Assembly (NCBI RefSeq): GCF_022761125.1
Contig: NZ_JAKWJR010000012.1
Location: forward strand, 87,590-151,589
Direction: 5' to 3'
DNA length: 64,000 nucleotides
Source: Nocardioides sp. SR21
GTDB lineage: Bacteria; Actinomycetota; Actinomycetes; Propionibacteriales; Nocardioidaceae
Shown here piece by piece: positions 16,987 to 26,351 of the stretch; within the stretch, counting starts at the first letter, position 1, and each line of letters opens with the position of its first letter. Both the position numbers and the translations under genes were made by a program. The notes under the pieces were generated by a model. It made no database searches and was not told the origin of the DNA. It was given only the letters and a program-made list of their open reading frames with translations.

Positions 16987-17583
16987 GTGACAGTGACGCG
17001 CGTGCCTCAGGAGGAGCGCACCCGGTTGATGCGGGCACGGCTGCTCGAGGCGACCGTCGACTGCCTGGTCGAGCGCGGCTTCGCGGGTACGTCGACCACG
17101 CTCGTCTCCGAGCGCGCCGGGGTGAGCCGGGGCGCGCAGCTCCACCACTTCCCGACCAAGAACGACCTGGTCGTCGCCGCCGTCGAGCACCTCGCGGCGA
17201 AGCGGGCTGAGGCCCTCGTCGCGGACGCCGCCAAGCTGCCGGGCGGGCCGAGGCACACCCGCGCGGTGCTGCAGATGCTCGCCGACCACTTCACCGGGCC
17301 GGTGTTCAGCGCCGCGCTCGAGCTGTGGGTCGCCGCCCGCACCGACCCGACCCTGCTCGCCGCGGTGTCGCCGCTCGAGCTGCGGGTCGGCCGCGAGACG
17401 CACCGGATGACCGTCGAGCTGCTGGGCATCGACGAGTCCCAGCCCGGCGCCCGCGAGCTGGTGCAGGCGACGCTCGACCTGGTCCGCGGCCTCGGCCTCG
17501 CCAACACGATCACCGACGACACGCGCCGCCGCGCGCGCATCCTCGACCGCTGGGCCGACGTGCTCGACAAGGAGATCGCATGA
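16987..17583 (+). CDS. TetR-family regulator of the acyl-CoA catabolic operon
   Basis: A 198-residue TetR regulator with an N-terminal HTH (LVERGFAGTSTTLVSERAGV, then SRGAQLHHFPTKNDLVVAAV) and a helical ligand domain. It is the first gene of an operon of eight genes for acyl-CoA metabolism, so it probably represses that operon and is released by an acyl-CoA or terpenoid intermediate. The GTG start is supported by the promoter 6 bases upstream. The stop overlaps the next start (ATGA at 17580). I infer the role from position, by analogy with AtuR. Confidence 0.88.
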   Translation: MTVTRVPQEERTRLMRARLLEATVDCLVERGFAGTSTTLVSERAGVSRGAQLHHFPTKNDLVVAAVEHLAAKRAEALVADAAKLPGGPRHTRAVLQMLADHFTGPVFSAALELWVAARTDPTLLAAVSPLELRVGRETHRMTVELLGIDESQPGARELVQATLDLVRGLGLANTITDDTRRRARILDRWADVLDKEIA

Positions 17584-18374
17584 CCCTGCTCGACGACCTG
17601 CTCGGCGACCTGACCGCCGAGGGCGACCGGCTCTGGGCGGCGGTGTCCGGCCTGGACGCCGACGGCTGGGCCACCCCGACCCCGGCGGCCGGCTGGACCG
17701 TGGCCACCCAGGTCGCGCACCTGCTCTGGACCGACGAGGTCGCGACGATCGCGGCCACCGACTCCCCAGAAGGCAAGGACGCCTGGGACGCGATCGTGCT
17801 GGAGGCGATCGCCGACCCGATGGGGTACGTCGACGCCCAGGCGCACGAGGTCGCCAGGCTCGCGCCCACCGCACTGCTCGCCCGGTGGGGTGCGGCGCGC
17901 GACGGCCTGAAGACCGCCCTGCAGGAGCTCCCCGACGGTCAGAAGATGCCGTGGTTCGGCCCGCCGATGTCGGCGGCGTCGATGGCGACCGCGCGGTTCA
18001 TGGAGACCTGGGCGCACGCGCTCGACGTGTACGACGCGCTCGGGGTCGCCTACGAGCCGACCGACCGGATCCGGCACGTGACGCACCTCGGGGTCCGCAC
18101 CCGGAACTTCGCGTTCTCCGTGCACGAGCTGGAACCGCCGGCAGAGGAGTTCCGCATCGACCTGGTCGCGCCTTCCGGCGACGTCTGGTCGTGGGGACCC
18201 GAGGACGCGGCGCAGACCGTCACCGGCTCGGCGTACGACTTCTGCCTGCTCGTGACCCAGCGCGTGCACCGCGACGACACCGACCTGGTGGCCGTCGGTG
18301 CGGACGCCGAGAAGTGGCTGACGATCGCGCAGGCGTTCGCCGGGCCCGCGGGCGAGGGGCGAGCCAAGCGATGA
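17580..18374 (+). CDS. TIGR03084-type metal-binding protein (MDMPI N-terminal fold)
   Basis: A 264-residue protein of the DinB/maleylpyruvate-isomerase N-terminal type: LDADGWATPTPAAGWTVATQ followed by VAHLLWTDEVA with His near 47, and a second His in METWAHALDVYDALG, form a plausible metal site. The C-terminal half is family-specific. This family typically travels with AtuA-type genes in actinobacteria. The reaction is unknown; thiol (mycothiol)-dependent transfer or isomerisation is possible. It overlaps both neighbours by 4 bases, so its level is tied to AtuA and TetR. Confidence 0.82.
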   Translation: MTLLDDLLGDLTAEGDRLWAAVSGLDADGWATPTPAAGWTVATQVAHLLWTDEVATIAATDSPEGKDAWDAIVLEAIADPMGYVDAQAHEVARLAPTALLARWGAARDGLKTALQELPDGQKMPWFGPPMSAASMATARFMETWAHALDVYDALGVAYEPTDRIRHVTHLGVRTRNFAFSVHELEPPAEEFRIDLVAPSGDVWSWGPEDAAQTVTGSAYDFCLLVTQRVHRDDTDLVAVGADAEKWLTIAQAFAGPAGEGRAKR

Positions 18375-20077
18375 GGATCGGCAACTGCTCGGGGTTCTAC
18401 GGCGACCGGCTCTCCGCGATGCGGGAGATGCTGGAGGGTCGCCACGAAGATGGGCAGAGCCTCGACTACCTGACCGGTGACTACCTGGCCGAGCTGACCA
18501 TGCTCATCCTCGGCAAGGACACCATGAAGGACCCGTCGCTCGGGTACGCCAAGACGTTCGTCCGCCAGCTCGAGGACTGCCTCGGCCTGGCGCTCGAGAA
18601 CGGCGTCAAGATCGTCAGCAACGCCGGCGGGCTCAACCCGGCCGGCCTCGCCGACCGGGTCCGCGAGGTCGCGTCCGGCCTCGGGCTCGACGTGAACGTC
18701 GCGCACGTCGAAGGTGACGACGTCCGGAGCCTCGGCTTCGCGAACGCCCTCACCGCGAACGCCTACCTGGGCGGCTTCGGCATCGCTGCGGCCCTGCGCG
18801 AGGGCGCGGACGTCGTCGTCACCGGCCGGGTCACCGACGCCAGCGTGGTCGTCGGCCCGGCCGTCGCCCACCACGGCTGGACGCCGACGTCGTACGACGA
18901 GCTCGCCGGTGCCGTCGTCGCCGGGCACGTGCTGGAGTGCGGCACCCAGGCGACCGGCGGCAACTTCAGCGGGTTCCGCTCGCTGCCCCACGACGGCAGG
19001 CCGCTCGGCTTCCCGCTCGCCGAGATCGCGGCGGACGGCTCGAGCGTGATCACCAAGCACGTCGGCACCGGCGGCGCGGTCACCGTCGACACCGTGACCG
19101 CCCAGCTGCTGTACGAGATCCAGACGACGCGCTACCTCAACCCCGACGTGACCACGCACCTCGACTCGATCGAGCTGCGCGAGACCGGCGCCGACCGCGT
19201 CGAGATCAGCGGCGTGCGCGGGGAGGCGCCGCCCGAGCGGCTCAAGGTTTGCGTCAACGAGCTCGGCGGCTTCCGCAACACCGTGGAGTTCGTGCTGACC
19301 GGCCTCGACATCGAGGCCAAGGCCGACTGGGTCCGCGAGCAGCTCGCCCCACGGCTGACCGCCACCGAGGTCGCCTGGACGCTCGGCTCGGTCCCGGCTC
19401 CGGACGCGGACACCGAGGAGGGCGCGTCCTGCCTGCTGCGCTGCACGGTCAAGGACGCCGAGCCCGACCCGGTCGGCCGCGCGTTCACCGGCCCGGCGGT
19501 CGAGCTCGCGCTGGCGTCGTACCCCGGGTTCACGATGACCGCCCCGCCCGCGCAGCCCACGCCGTACGGCGTCTACCGGCCGGAGTACGTCGACCGCGCG
19601 TCGGTGACGCACACCGTCGTGCACGCCGACGGTCGTCGTGAGGTGATCGCGGACCCGACCGAGTTCGCCGAGCTCAGCGGTGAACACGGCGTCCGGCCGT
19701 CGCCGTTCCCGGCGCCCTCGGACTCGATGACCCGCCGCGCGCCGCTCGGCTCCTTCGTGCACGCGCGCTCCGGCGACAAGGGCGGCGACGCCAACCTCGG
19801 GCTCTGGATCGTCAATGACGGTTCCGAGAAGTACGACGCCCGGGTCACCTGGCTGCAGAAGCTGATCACGGCGAAGAAGGTCCGCGAGCTGGTCCCGGAG
19901 GCCGCCGACCTCGACGTCGAGGTCTACGTGCTCCCGAACCTCGGCGCGGTCAACGTGCTGATCCGCGGCCTGCTCGGCGACGGTGTCGCCGCGTCGACGC
20001 GGTTCGACCCGCAGGCCAAGGGCCTGGGCGAGTGGGTGCGCTCGCGGATGGTGCACATCGACGAGGCGGTCCTGTGA
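18371..20077 (+). CDS. AtuA-family acyclic terpene utilisation protein
   Basis: A 568-residue AtuA (DUF1446) protein. The N-terminal part has IGNCSGFYGDRLSAMREML and IVSNAGGLNPAGLADRV; VVTGRVTDASVVVGP and CGTQATGGNFSGF are further family blocks. The last ~110 residues (PLGSFVHARSGDKGGDANLG onwards) are the fused ferredoxin-fold domain found separately in some species. In Pseudomonas, AtuA is needed for growth on citronellol/geraniol, although its reaction is unresolved. The start is fixed by ATGA overlap with the preceding gene and the end by overlap (GTGA) with the dehydrogenase. Confidence 0.88.
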   Translation: MRIGNCSGFYGDRLSAMREMLEGRHEDGQSLDYLTGDYLAELTMLILGKDTMKDPSLGYAKTFVRQLEDCLGLALENGVKIVSNAGGLNPAGLADRVREVASGLGLDVNVAHVEGDDVRSLGFANALTANAYLGGFGIAAALREGADVVVTGRVTDASVVVGPAVAHHGWTPTSYDELAGAVVAGHVLECGTQATGGNFSGFRSLPHDGRPLGFPLAEIAADGSSVITKHVGTGGAVTVDTVTAQLLYEIQTTRYLNPDVTTHLDSIELRETGADRVEISGVRGEAPPERLKVCVNELGGFRNTVEFVLTGLDIEAKADWVREQLAPRLTATEVAWTLGSVPAPDADTEEGASCLLRCTVKDAEPDPVGRAFTGPAVELALASYPGFTMTAPPAQPTPYGVYRPEYVDRASVTHTVVHADGRREVIADPTEFAELSGEHGVRPSPFPAPSDSMTRRAPLGSFVHARSGDKGGDANLGLWIVNDGSEKYDARVTWLQKLITAKKVRELVPEAADLDVEVYVLPNLGAVNVLIRGLLGDGVAASTRFDPQAKGLGEWVRSRMVHIDEAVL

Positions 20078-21186
20078 TCCGCGACCTGGGCGCGGAGTTC
20101 ACGCGCCGCGAGGTCGTCGACCACCTCCAGGAGTGGGAGGACGCCGGCGACATCCCGCGAGAGCTGCACCTGGCGGCCGCCAAGCAGGGCCTGCTCGGCG
20201 TCTCCTTCCCCGAGTCGGTCGGCGGCGAGGGCGGCGACATCCTCGACAGCGTCGACCTCCAGGAGGGCATGTTCGAGGCGGGCGCGAGCAGCGGTCTGAT
20301 GGCCGGCCTGTTCACCGGCGGCATCGCGCTGCCGCACCTGGCCGCGCACGGCTCGCCCGAGCTGGTCGACCGCTTCGTGCGACCGACGCTGGCCGGCGAG
20401 AAGATCGGGGCGCTCGCGATCACCGAGCCCGGCGGTGGCTCGGACGTCGGTGGCATCCGGACGACCGCCGTACGCCGAGGGGACGACTACGTCGTCAACG
20501 GCGCCAAGACGTTCATCACCAGCGGCGTGCGCGCGGACTTCGTGACCACCGCGGTCCGCACCGGCGGCCCGGGAGCGGGCGGGGTCAGCCTGCTGGTGAT
20601 CGAGAAGGGCACGCCCGGCTTCACCGTCGACCGGTCCCTGAAGAAGATGGGCTGGCACTGCTCCGACACCGCCGAGCTGTCGTTCGTCGACGTGCGGGTG
20701 CCGGTGACGAACCTGGTCGGCGAGGAGAACGGCGGGTTCGCCCAGATCGCCGAGCAGTTCGTGGTCGAGCGGATCGCGCTGGCCGTGCACGCGTACGGCA
20801 TCGCCGGCCGTTCGCTCGAGCTGACCGCCGCGTACTGCCGCGACCGCGAGACGTTCGGCAGGCCGCTCGTCGAGCGGCAGGTCGTGCGGCACAAGCTCGT
20901 CGAGATGCGCCGGCAGGTCGAGGTCGCGCGCACCTACACGCGCGAGGTCGCCCGCCGGCACGCAGCCGGCGAGTTCGTCGTGGCCGAGGCCTGCCTCGCG
21001 AAGCAGACCGCGGTGGACTGCGCGACGTACGTCTGTGACCAGGCCGTCCAGCTGCATGGCGGGACCGGCTACATGCACGGGACCGAGGTGGAGCGGCACT
21101 ACCGCGACGCCCGGATCCTGCCGATCGGAGGAGGCGCGAGCGAAGTGCTGGCAGATCTCGCAGCGAAGCTGCTGGGGTACGCATGA
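20074..21186 (+). CDS. Acyl-CoA dehydrogenase, isovaleryl/long-chain subgroup
   Basis: A 370-residue flavoprotein dehydrogenase. ITEPGGGSDVGGIRT and VNGAKTFITSGV are the flavin/substrate loops; QLHGGTGYMHGTEVERHYRD is the C-terminal block. At the position of the medium-chain catalytic Glu there is glycine (PIGGGASEV), while Glu232 in FVVERIALA is at the helix-G position used as base by isovaleryl- and long-chain enzymes. This suggests a branched acyl-CoA substrate, such as citronellyl-CoA or isovaleryl-CoA. It starts with GTG overlapping the AtuA stop. Confidence 0.88.
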   Translation: MIRDLGAEFTRREVVDHLQEWEDAGDIPRELHLAAAKQGLLGVSFPESVGGEGGDILDSVDLQEGMFEAGASSGLMAGLFTGGIALPHLAAHGSPELVDRFVRPTLAGEKIGALAITEPGGGSDVGGIRTTAVRRGDDYVVNGAKTFITSGVRADFVTTAVRTGGPGAGGVSLLVIEKGTPGFTVDRSLKKMGWHCSDTAELSFVDVRVPVTNLVGEENGGFAQIAEQFVVERIALAVHAYGIAGRSLELTAAYCRDRETFGRPLVERQVVRHKLVEMRRQVEVARTYTREVARRHAAGEFVVAEACLAKQTAVDCATYVCDQAVQLHGGTGYMHGTEVERHYRDARILPIGGGASEVLADLAAKLLGYA

Positions 21187-21253
21187 CCACCCCAAGAAAC
21201 CGCGGGCTTCCCCCGCTTCGCTCCTCCACCCCGCGCTTCCCCGGGGACCCCGG

Positions 21254-21706
21254 ATGAAGGGCGAGGTGACGGTGCGGATGGACGCGCCGCCCGAGAAGGT
21301 CTGGGCGCTCGTGTCCGACGTGACCCGGATCGGGGAGTTCTCGCCGGAGACGTTCGAGGCGCGGTGGACCCGCGGCTCGACCGGACCCGAGGTGGGCGCC
21401 TACTTCAAGGGTCACGTGAAGCGGAACGGCGTGGGCCCGACGTACTGGACGCCGTGCCGGGTCACGAAGTGCGTGCCGAACGAGCTGTTCGAGTTCGCCG
21501 TCGGCACCGAGGAGGTCCCGATCAACAACTGGGGCTACCGGATCGAGCCGGACGGCGACGGGTCGCTGGTGACGGAGTACTTCCGGCTCGAGCCCAAGCC
21601 CTACCTGCGCGCCTACTGGTTCCTGCTCGGCAAGCTCCGCGGCCGGACCAACGAGAAGGGCATGCGCACCACCCTCGAACGCATGAAGGAGGTCGTCGAG
21701 CGATGA
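21254..21706 (+). CDS. SRPBCC (START-like) protein
   Basis: A 150-residue SRPBCC/polyketide-cyclase-fold protein: the opening strand and helix GEVTVRMDAPPEKVWALVSD, then SPETFEARWT and VTEYFRLEP, form the hydrophobic-cavity fold. It probably binds a lipid-like intermediate. ATG 21254 is the best start. It is the only gene in the operon not overlapping its predecessor: a 67-base gap with a G/C-rich palindromic sequence separates it from the dehydrogenase. Its stop overlaps the carboxylase beta start. Confidence 0.78.
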   Translation: MKGEVTVRMDAPPEKVWALVSDVTRIGEFSPETFEARWTRGSTGPEVGAYFKGHVKRNGVGPTYWTPCRVTKCVPNELFEFAVGTEEVPINNWGYRIEPDGDGSLVTEYFRLEPKPYLRAYWFLLGKLRGRTNEKGMRTTLERMKEVVER

Positions 21707-23289
21707 GCGGTCTCGACAAGCTCGACCACCGGACGGCGATGCTGGAGAAGCTCGCCGCTCTCGACACCGAGCACGCCAAGGCGGTCGCCGGTGGCGGGGA
21801 GAAGTACGTCGGGCGCCACCACGCGCGCGGCAAGCTGCTGCCGCGGGAGCGGATCGAGCTGCTCATCGACGAGGGCTCGGCGTTCCTCGAGCTGTCACCG
21901 CTGGCCGGCTGGGGCTCGGAGTTCCCGGTCGGCGCGTCCGTGGTCACGGGCATCGGCGTCGTCGAGGGCGTCGAGTGCATGATCACCGCGAACGACCCGA
22001 CGGTGAAGGGCGGCGCCTCGAACCCCTGGACGGTCAAGAAGATCTTCCGAGCCTCGCAGATCGCCGAGGAGAACGGGCTGCCGACGGTCTCGCTGGTCGA
22101 GTCCGGCGGCGCGGACCTGCCGACCCAGAAGGAGATCTTCATCCCGGGCGGCAAGCTGTTCCGCGACATCACGCGCGCCAGCGCCCGCAAGGAGCCGACG
22201 ATTGCGCTGGTGTTCGGCAACTCGACCGCTGGTGGCGCCTACGTGCCCGGCATGTCTGACTACACGGTGATGGTCAAGGAGCAGGCCAAGGTCTTCCTCG
22301 GGGGTCCGCCGCTGGTGAAGATGGCGACCGGCGAGGAGTCCGACGACGAGTCGCTCGGCGGTGCCGAGATGCACGCCCGCACCTCGGGTCTCGCCGACTA
22401 CCTCGCCGAGGACGAGCGGGACGCCATCCGCATCGGCCGGCGCATCGTGGCGCGGCTCAACTGGCGCAAGGCCGTGGCCGCCCCGACGTCGTGGGCCGAG
22501 CCTGACGAGGACACGGAGGGTCTGCTCGACCTGATCCCGGCCGACCTCAAGGAGCCGTTCGACCCGCGCGACGTGATCCACCGGATCTGCGACGGCGTCT
22601 CGGACACGAACGGTGTCGTCTTCGACGAGTTCAAGCCGCTCTACGGCCCGTCGCTGGTGACCGGCTGGGCCAAGCTGCACGGCCGCTCGATCGGCATCCT
22701 CGCCAACGCGCAGGGCGTGCTGTTCAGCGCCGAGGCGCAGAAGGCGACGCAGTTCGTGCAGCTCGCGAACCAGACCGACACCCCGCTGCTGTTCCTGCAC
22801 AACACCACCGGCTACATGGTCGGCAAGGAGTACGAGCAGGGCGGCATCATCAAGCACGGCGCGATGATGATCAACGCGATCAGCAACTCCACGGTCCCGC
22901 ACCTCAGCGTGATCATGGGCGCGTCGTACGGCGCCGGGAACTACGGCATGAACGGCCGTGCCTTCGACCCGCGCTTCCTCTTCACCTGGCCGTCGGCGAA
23001 GTCCGCGGTGATGGGCCCCGCCCAGCTCGCCGGCGTGCTCGAGATCGTCGCGCAGCAGTCGGCCGAGGCGAAGGGCCAGCCGTTCGACGCCGAGGGCTTC
23101 AAGGGCATCAAGGAGATCGTCGAGGCCCAGATCGAGGAGCAGTCGATGCCGCACTTCCTCTCCGGGATGCTGTACGACGACGGCGTCATCGACCCGCGCG
23201 ACACCCGGACCATCCTCGGCATCTGCCTGTCCGTCATCGAGAACCAGCCGATCGTCGGCACCGACCGGTTTGGAGTGTTCCGGCCTTGA
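21703..23289 (+). CDS. Acyl-CoA carboxylase beta subunit (MCC/GCC type)
   Basis: A 528-residue carboxyltransferase. The crotonase-like halves carry ESGGADLPTQKEIFIPGGKL and FGNSTAGGAYVPGMSDYTVM in the N-terminal part, and NTTGYMVGKEYEQGGIIKHG and GASYGAGNYGMNGRAFDPR in the C-terminal part, all typical of methylcrotonyl-/geranyl-CoA carboxylase beta chains. With the alpha subunit next door it would carboxylate a 3-methyl-branched enoyl-CoA. AtuA nearby favours geranyl-CoA, but MCC activity cannot be excluded by eye. Overlaps: ATGA with SRPBCC and TTGA with the alpha gene. Confidence 0.9.
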   Translation: MSGLDKLDHRTAMLEKLAALDTEHAKAVAGGGEKYVGRHHARGKLLPRERIELLIDEGSAFLELSPLAGWGSEFPVGASVVTGIGVVEGVECMITANDPTVKGGASNPWTVKKIFRASQIAEENGLPTVSLVESGGADLPTQKEIFIPGGKLFRDITRASARKEPTIALVFGNSTAGGAYVPGMSDYTVMVKEQAKVFLGGPPLVKMATGEESDDESLGGAEMHARTSGLADYLAEDERDAIRIGRRIVARLNWRKAVAAPTSWAEPDEDTEGLLDLIPADLKEPFDPRDVIHRICDGVSDTNGVVFDEFKPLYGPSLVTGWAKLHGRSIGILANAQGVLFSAEAQKATQFVQLANQTDTPLLFLHNTTGYMVGKEYEQGGIIKHGAMMINAISNSTVPHLSVIMGASYGAGNYGMNGRAFDPRFLFTWPSAKSAVMGPAQLAGVLEIVAQQSAEAKGQPFDAEGFKGIKEIVEAQIEEQSMPHFLSGMLYDDGVIDPRDTRTILGICLSVIENQPIVGTDRFGVFRP

Positions 23290-25172
23290 TCACACGACTG
23301 CTTGTCGCCAACCGCGCCGAGATCGCGTCGCGGGTCTTCCGGACCTGCCGCGCGCTCGGCATCGAGACCGTGGCGATCCACTCCGACGCCGACGCGGCCC
23401 TGCCGTACGTCCGCGAGGCCGATGCTGCCGTGCACCTGCCCGGCAACGCGCCGTCCGAGACCTACCTGCGCGCCGACCTCGTCATCGAGGCCGCGAAGCG
23501 GTCCGGTGCCGACGCGATCCACCCGGGCTACGGCTTCCTCTCGGAGAACGCCGAGTTCGCCCGCGCGGTCGTCGACGCCGGCCTGACCTGGGTCGGCCCG
23601 GCGCCGGAGTCCATCGACGCGATGGGCTCGAAGATCGAGGCCAAGCGGATCATGAAGGCCGCCGGCGTCCCGATCCTCGAGGCGCCCGCCGACCCGACCG
23701 AGGCCGACCTGCCGCTGCTGGTCAAGGCGTCGGCCGGTGGCGGTGGCCGCGGCATGCGCGTGGTCCGCTCGCTCGCCGAGCTCCAGAGCGAGATCGAGAA
23801 GGCGCGGGCCGAGGCGGCGTCCGCGTTCGGCGACGGCACCGTCTTCGTCGAGCCGTACGTCGAGCGCGGCCGGCACGTCGAGGTGCAGGTCGTCGGCACC
23901 AGCGTGTACGGCGACCGGGACTGCTCGCTGCAGCGCCGCCACCAGAAGGTCGTGGAGGAGGCGCCCGCGCCCGGCCTCAGCGACGAGGTCCGGAAGGCGC
24001 TCCACGACGCCGCGCGCAAGGCCGCAGAGGCGATCGACTACCGCGGTGCCGGCACCGTCGAGTTCCTCTACGACCCGGAGTCCGAGCGGTTCTGGTTCCT
24101 GGAGATGAACACCCGGCTCCAGGTCGAGCACCCGGTCACCGAGCTGGTGGCGGGGGTCGACCTGGTCCAGCTCCAGATCGTCGCCGCCGAGAACGACTGG
24201 ACGATGGGCTGGGTCGACCCGCCGAGCAGCCACGCGATCGAGGTGCGGCTGTACGCCGAGGACCCGGACGCCGACTACCAGCCGCAGAGCGGCACGCTGA
24301 CCACGTTCGAGATCCCGGTCGAGGAGGGCATCCGCGTGGACGCCGGCTTCGAGTCGGGCAACACCGTGTCGACGCACTACGACGCGATGATCGCGAAGGT
24401 CATCGCGCACGCGCCGACCCGGGAGGCCGCGGCCCGCAAGCTCGCCGGCGTACTCAGTCGGGCGAAGATCCACGGGCTCGTCACCAACCGGGACCTGCTG
24501 GTGCAGATCCTGCGGGACCCGACGTTCATCGCTGGACAGGTGAGCACCGACTTCCTCGGTGGCTTCGAGACGGGCGCTAGCGCGCCTTCCTCAACCACCG
24601 ACGCCGCCGTCGCTGCGGCGATCGCGCTGGCGGAGCAGGCCAAGGCGGCGCGCACCGTCCAGCGCGGGATCCCGGTCGCCTGGCGCAACGTGGTGTCCCA
24701 GCCGCAGCGCACGGAGTTCGAGGACGTCTCGACGGGCTCGACGACCGTGGTCGAGTGGCACGGCGCCTACCGCGTCGACGGCCACACGGTCGTGACGGCG
24801 GGGCCGGCAGAGGTGACGCTGGAGACCGACGGCGTGCGGACGACGTACGCGGTCGCGGTCGACGGCCTGGCGGTCGACGTCGACAGCCCGCGCGGACACG
24901 TGCGGCTGACGCGGGTGCCGCGGTTCGTGGACCCGGCCGAGCAGGTCGCCAGCGGCAGCCTGCTGGCGCCGATGCCCGGCACCGTCGTCAGCGTCGCGGT
25001 CGAGGCCGGCCAGGCGGTGACCGCCGGGCAGCCGGTCGTCGTGCTCGAGGCGATGAAGATGCAGCACACCGTGAAGGCGCCGACCGACGGCGTCGTCACC
25101 CAGATCGATGTGAAGGCCGGTGCGCAGGTCGCCGCCGGCGAGGTTCTCGCAGTAGTGGAGGAAGAATCATGA
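23286..25172 (+). CDS. Acyl-CoA carboxylase alpha subunit (biotin carboxylase plus BCCP)
   Basis: A 628-residue fusion: biotin carboxylase (LLVANRAEIASRVFRT; the glycine-rich ATP loop KASAGGGGRGMRVV; EMNTRLQVEHPVTE), a BT-like linker, then a biotinyl domain with EAMKMQ and biotin-accepting Lys591. It charges biotin with CO2 for the beta subunit. The start is a TTG at 23286 overlapping the beta stop (TTGA), which keeps the usual MITRLLVANR opening; no upstream ATG fits. The 3' end overlaps the next dehydrogenase start (ATGA). Confidence 0.92.
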   Translation: MITRLLVANRAEIASRVFRTCRALGIETVAIHSDADAALPYVREADAAVHLPGNAPSETYLRADLVIEAAKRSGADAIHPGYGFLSENAEFARAVVDAGLTWVGPAPESIDAMGSKIEAKRIMKAAGVPILEAPADPTEADLPLLVKASAGGGGRGMRVVRSLAELQSEIEKARAEAASAFGDGTVFVEPYVERGRHVEVQVVGTSVYGDRDCSLQRRHQKVVEEAPAPGLSDEVRKALHDAARKAAEAIDYRGAGTVEFLYDPESERFWFLEMNTRLQVEHPVTELVAGVDLVQLQIVAAENDWTMGWVDPPSSHAIEVRLYAEDPDADYQPQSGTLTTFEIPVEEGIRVDAGFESGNTVSTHYDAMIAKVIAHAPTREAAARKLAGVLSRAKIHGLVTNRDLLVQILRDPTFIAGQVSTDFLGGFETGASAPSSTTDAAVAAAIALAEQAKAARTVQRGIPVAWRNVVSQPQRTEFEDVSTGSTTVVEWHGAYRVDGHTVVTAGPAEVTLETDGVRTTYAVAVDGLAVDVDSPRGHVRLTRVPRFVDPAEQVASGSLLAPMPGTVVSVAVEAGQAVTAGQPVVVLEAMKMQHTVKAPTDGVVTQIDVKAGAQVAAGEVLAVVEEES

Positions 25173-26332
25173 CCGTCGCGTTCAGCGAGTCCGAGGAGCG
25201 CCAGGAGCTGCGCAAGGCCGTGGCCAAGCTGGCCTCCAAGTACGGCCGGGACTGGTTCACCGAGAAGGCCCGCGCCGGCGAGAAGACGACCGAGCTCTGG
25301 CTCGAGATCGGCAAGAACGGCTACCTCGGCATCAACATCCCCGAGGAGTACGGCGGCGGTGGCGGTGGCATCGGCGACATCGCGGCCGTCTGCGAGGAGC
25401 TGTCCGCCCAGGGCTGCCCGCTGCTGCTGATGGTCGTCAGCCCGGCGATCTGCGGCACCATCATCAGCCGCTACGGCACCGAGGACCAGAAGCAGCGCTG
25501 GCTGCCGGGCATCTGCGACGGCACCAGCACGATGGCGTTCGCGATCACCGAGCCCGACGCCGGCACCAACACCCACAACATCACCACCACCGCCCGCAAG
25601 GACGGCGACGAGTGGGTGCTCAACGGCCGCAAGATCTACATCTCCGGCGTCGACGAGGCCGACAACGTGCTCGTGGTCGCGCGGGCCGAGGACTCCAAGA
25701 CCGGCAAGGTGAAGCCGGTGCTGTTCGTGGTCCCCACCGACGCCGCCGGCCTCGAGGCCAAGGCGATCCCGATGGAGATCGTCAGCCCCGAGCTGCAGTT
25801 CACGGTGTTCCTCGACGACGTCCGGCTGCCGGCCGAGGCGCTCGTCGGCGACGAGGACGGCGGCCTGGTGCAGCTGTTCGCGGGCCTCAACCCCGAGCGG
25901 ATCATGGCCGCCAGCTTCTCGACCGGCCTGGCGCGCTACGCGCTCGACCGCGCGACGGCGTACGCGAAGGAGCGCACCGTGTTCAAGGACGCCATCGGTG
26001 CCCACCAGGCCATCGCGCACCCGCTCGCGCAGTCGCACATCGAGATCGAGATGGCCCGGCTGATGACCCAGAAGGCCGCCGCGCTCTACGACGCCGGCGA
26101 CGACATGGGTGCCGGCGAGGCCGCGAACATGGCGAAGTACGCCGCCGCCGAGGCCGCCTGCGACGCCGCCGACCGCGCCGTGCAGACCCACGGGGGCAAC
26201 GGGATCACCCAGGAGTACGGCATGGCCGGCCTCCTGGTCGCCACCCGCGCCGGCCGGATCGCCCCGGTCAGCCGCGAGATGATCCTGAACTTCGTCGCGA
26301 TGCACTCGCTGGGACTGCCCAAGTCGTACTGA
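25169..26332 (+). CDS. Acyl-CoA dehydrogenase
   Basis: A 387-residue acyl-CoA dehydrogenase with FAITEPDAGTNTHNITTTA, VLNGRKIYISGVDEADN and QTHGGNGITQEYGMAG. At the medium-chain catalytic position it has RIAPVSREMIL with no Glu; Glu in AGLNPERIMAA may serve as base. It ends the eight-gene operon and differs clearly from the first dehydrogenase (20074-21186), so the two probably act on successive or different branched substrates. ATG 25169 overlaps the carboxylase stop. A strong terminator is not seen in the 19-base gap behind it. Confidence 0.88.
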   Translation: MTVAFSESEERQELRKAVAKLASKYGRDWFTEKARAGEKTTELWLEIGKNGYLGINIPEEYGGGGGGIGDIAAVCEELSAQGCPLLLMVVSPAICGTIISRYGTEDQKQRWLPGICDGTSTMAFAITEPDAGTNTHNITTTARKDGDEWVLNGRKIYISGVDEADNVLVVARAEDSKTGKVKPVLFVVPTDAAGLEAKAIPMEIVSPELQFTVFLDDVRLPAEALVGDEDGGLVQLFAGLNPERIMAASFSTGLARYALDRATAYAKERTVFKDAIGAHQAIAHPLAQSHIEIEMARLMTQKAAALYDAGDDMGAGEAANMAKYAAAEAACDAADRAVQTHGGNGITQEYGMAGLLVATRAGRIAPVSREMILNFVAMHSLGLPKSY

Positions 26333-26351
26333 ACGTGTCACAGTCGAGGGG

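Noticed and set aside
13922..17038. Minus-strand frame of 1038 codons opposite the ABC/FtsX genes
   Set aside because: Low-complexity RHGD composition, and the plus strand has well-conserved ATPase and permease motifs.
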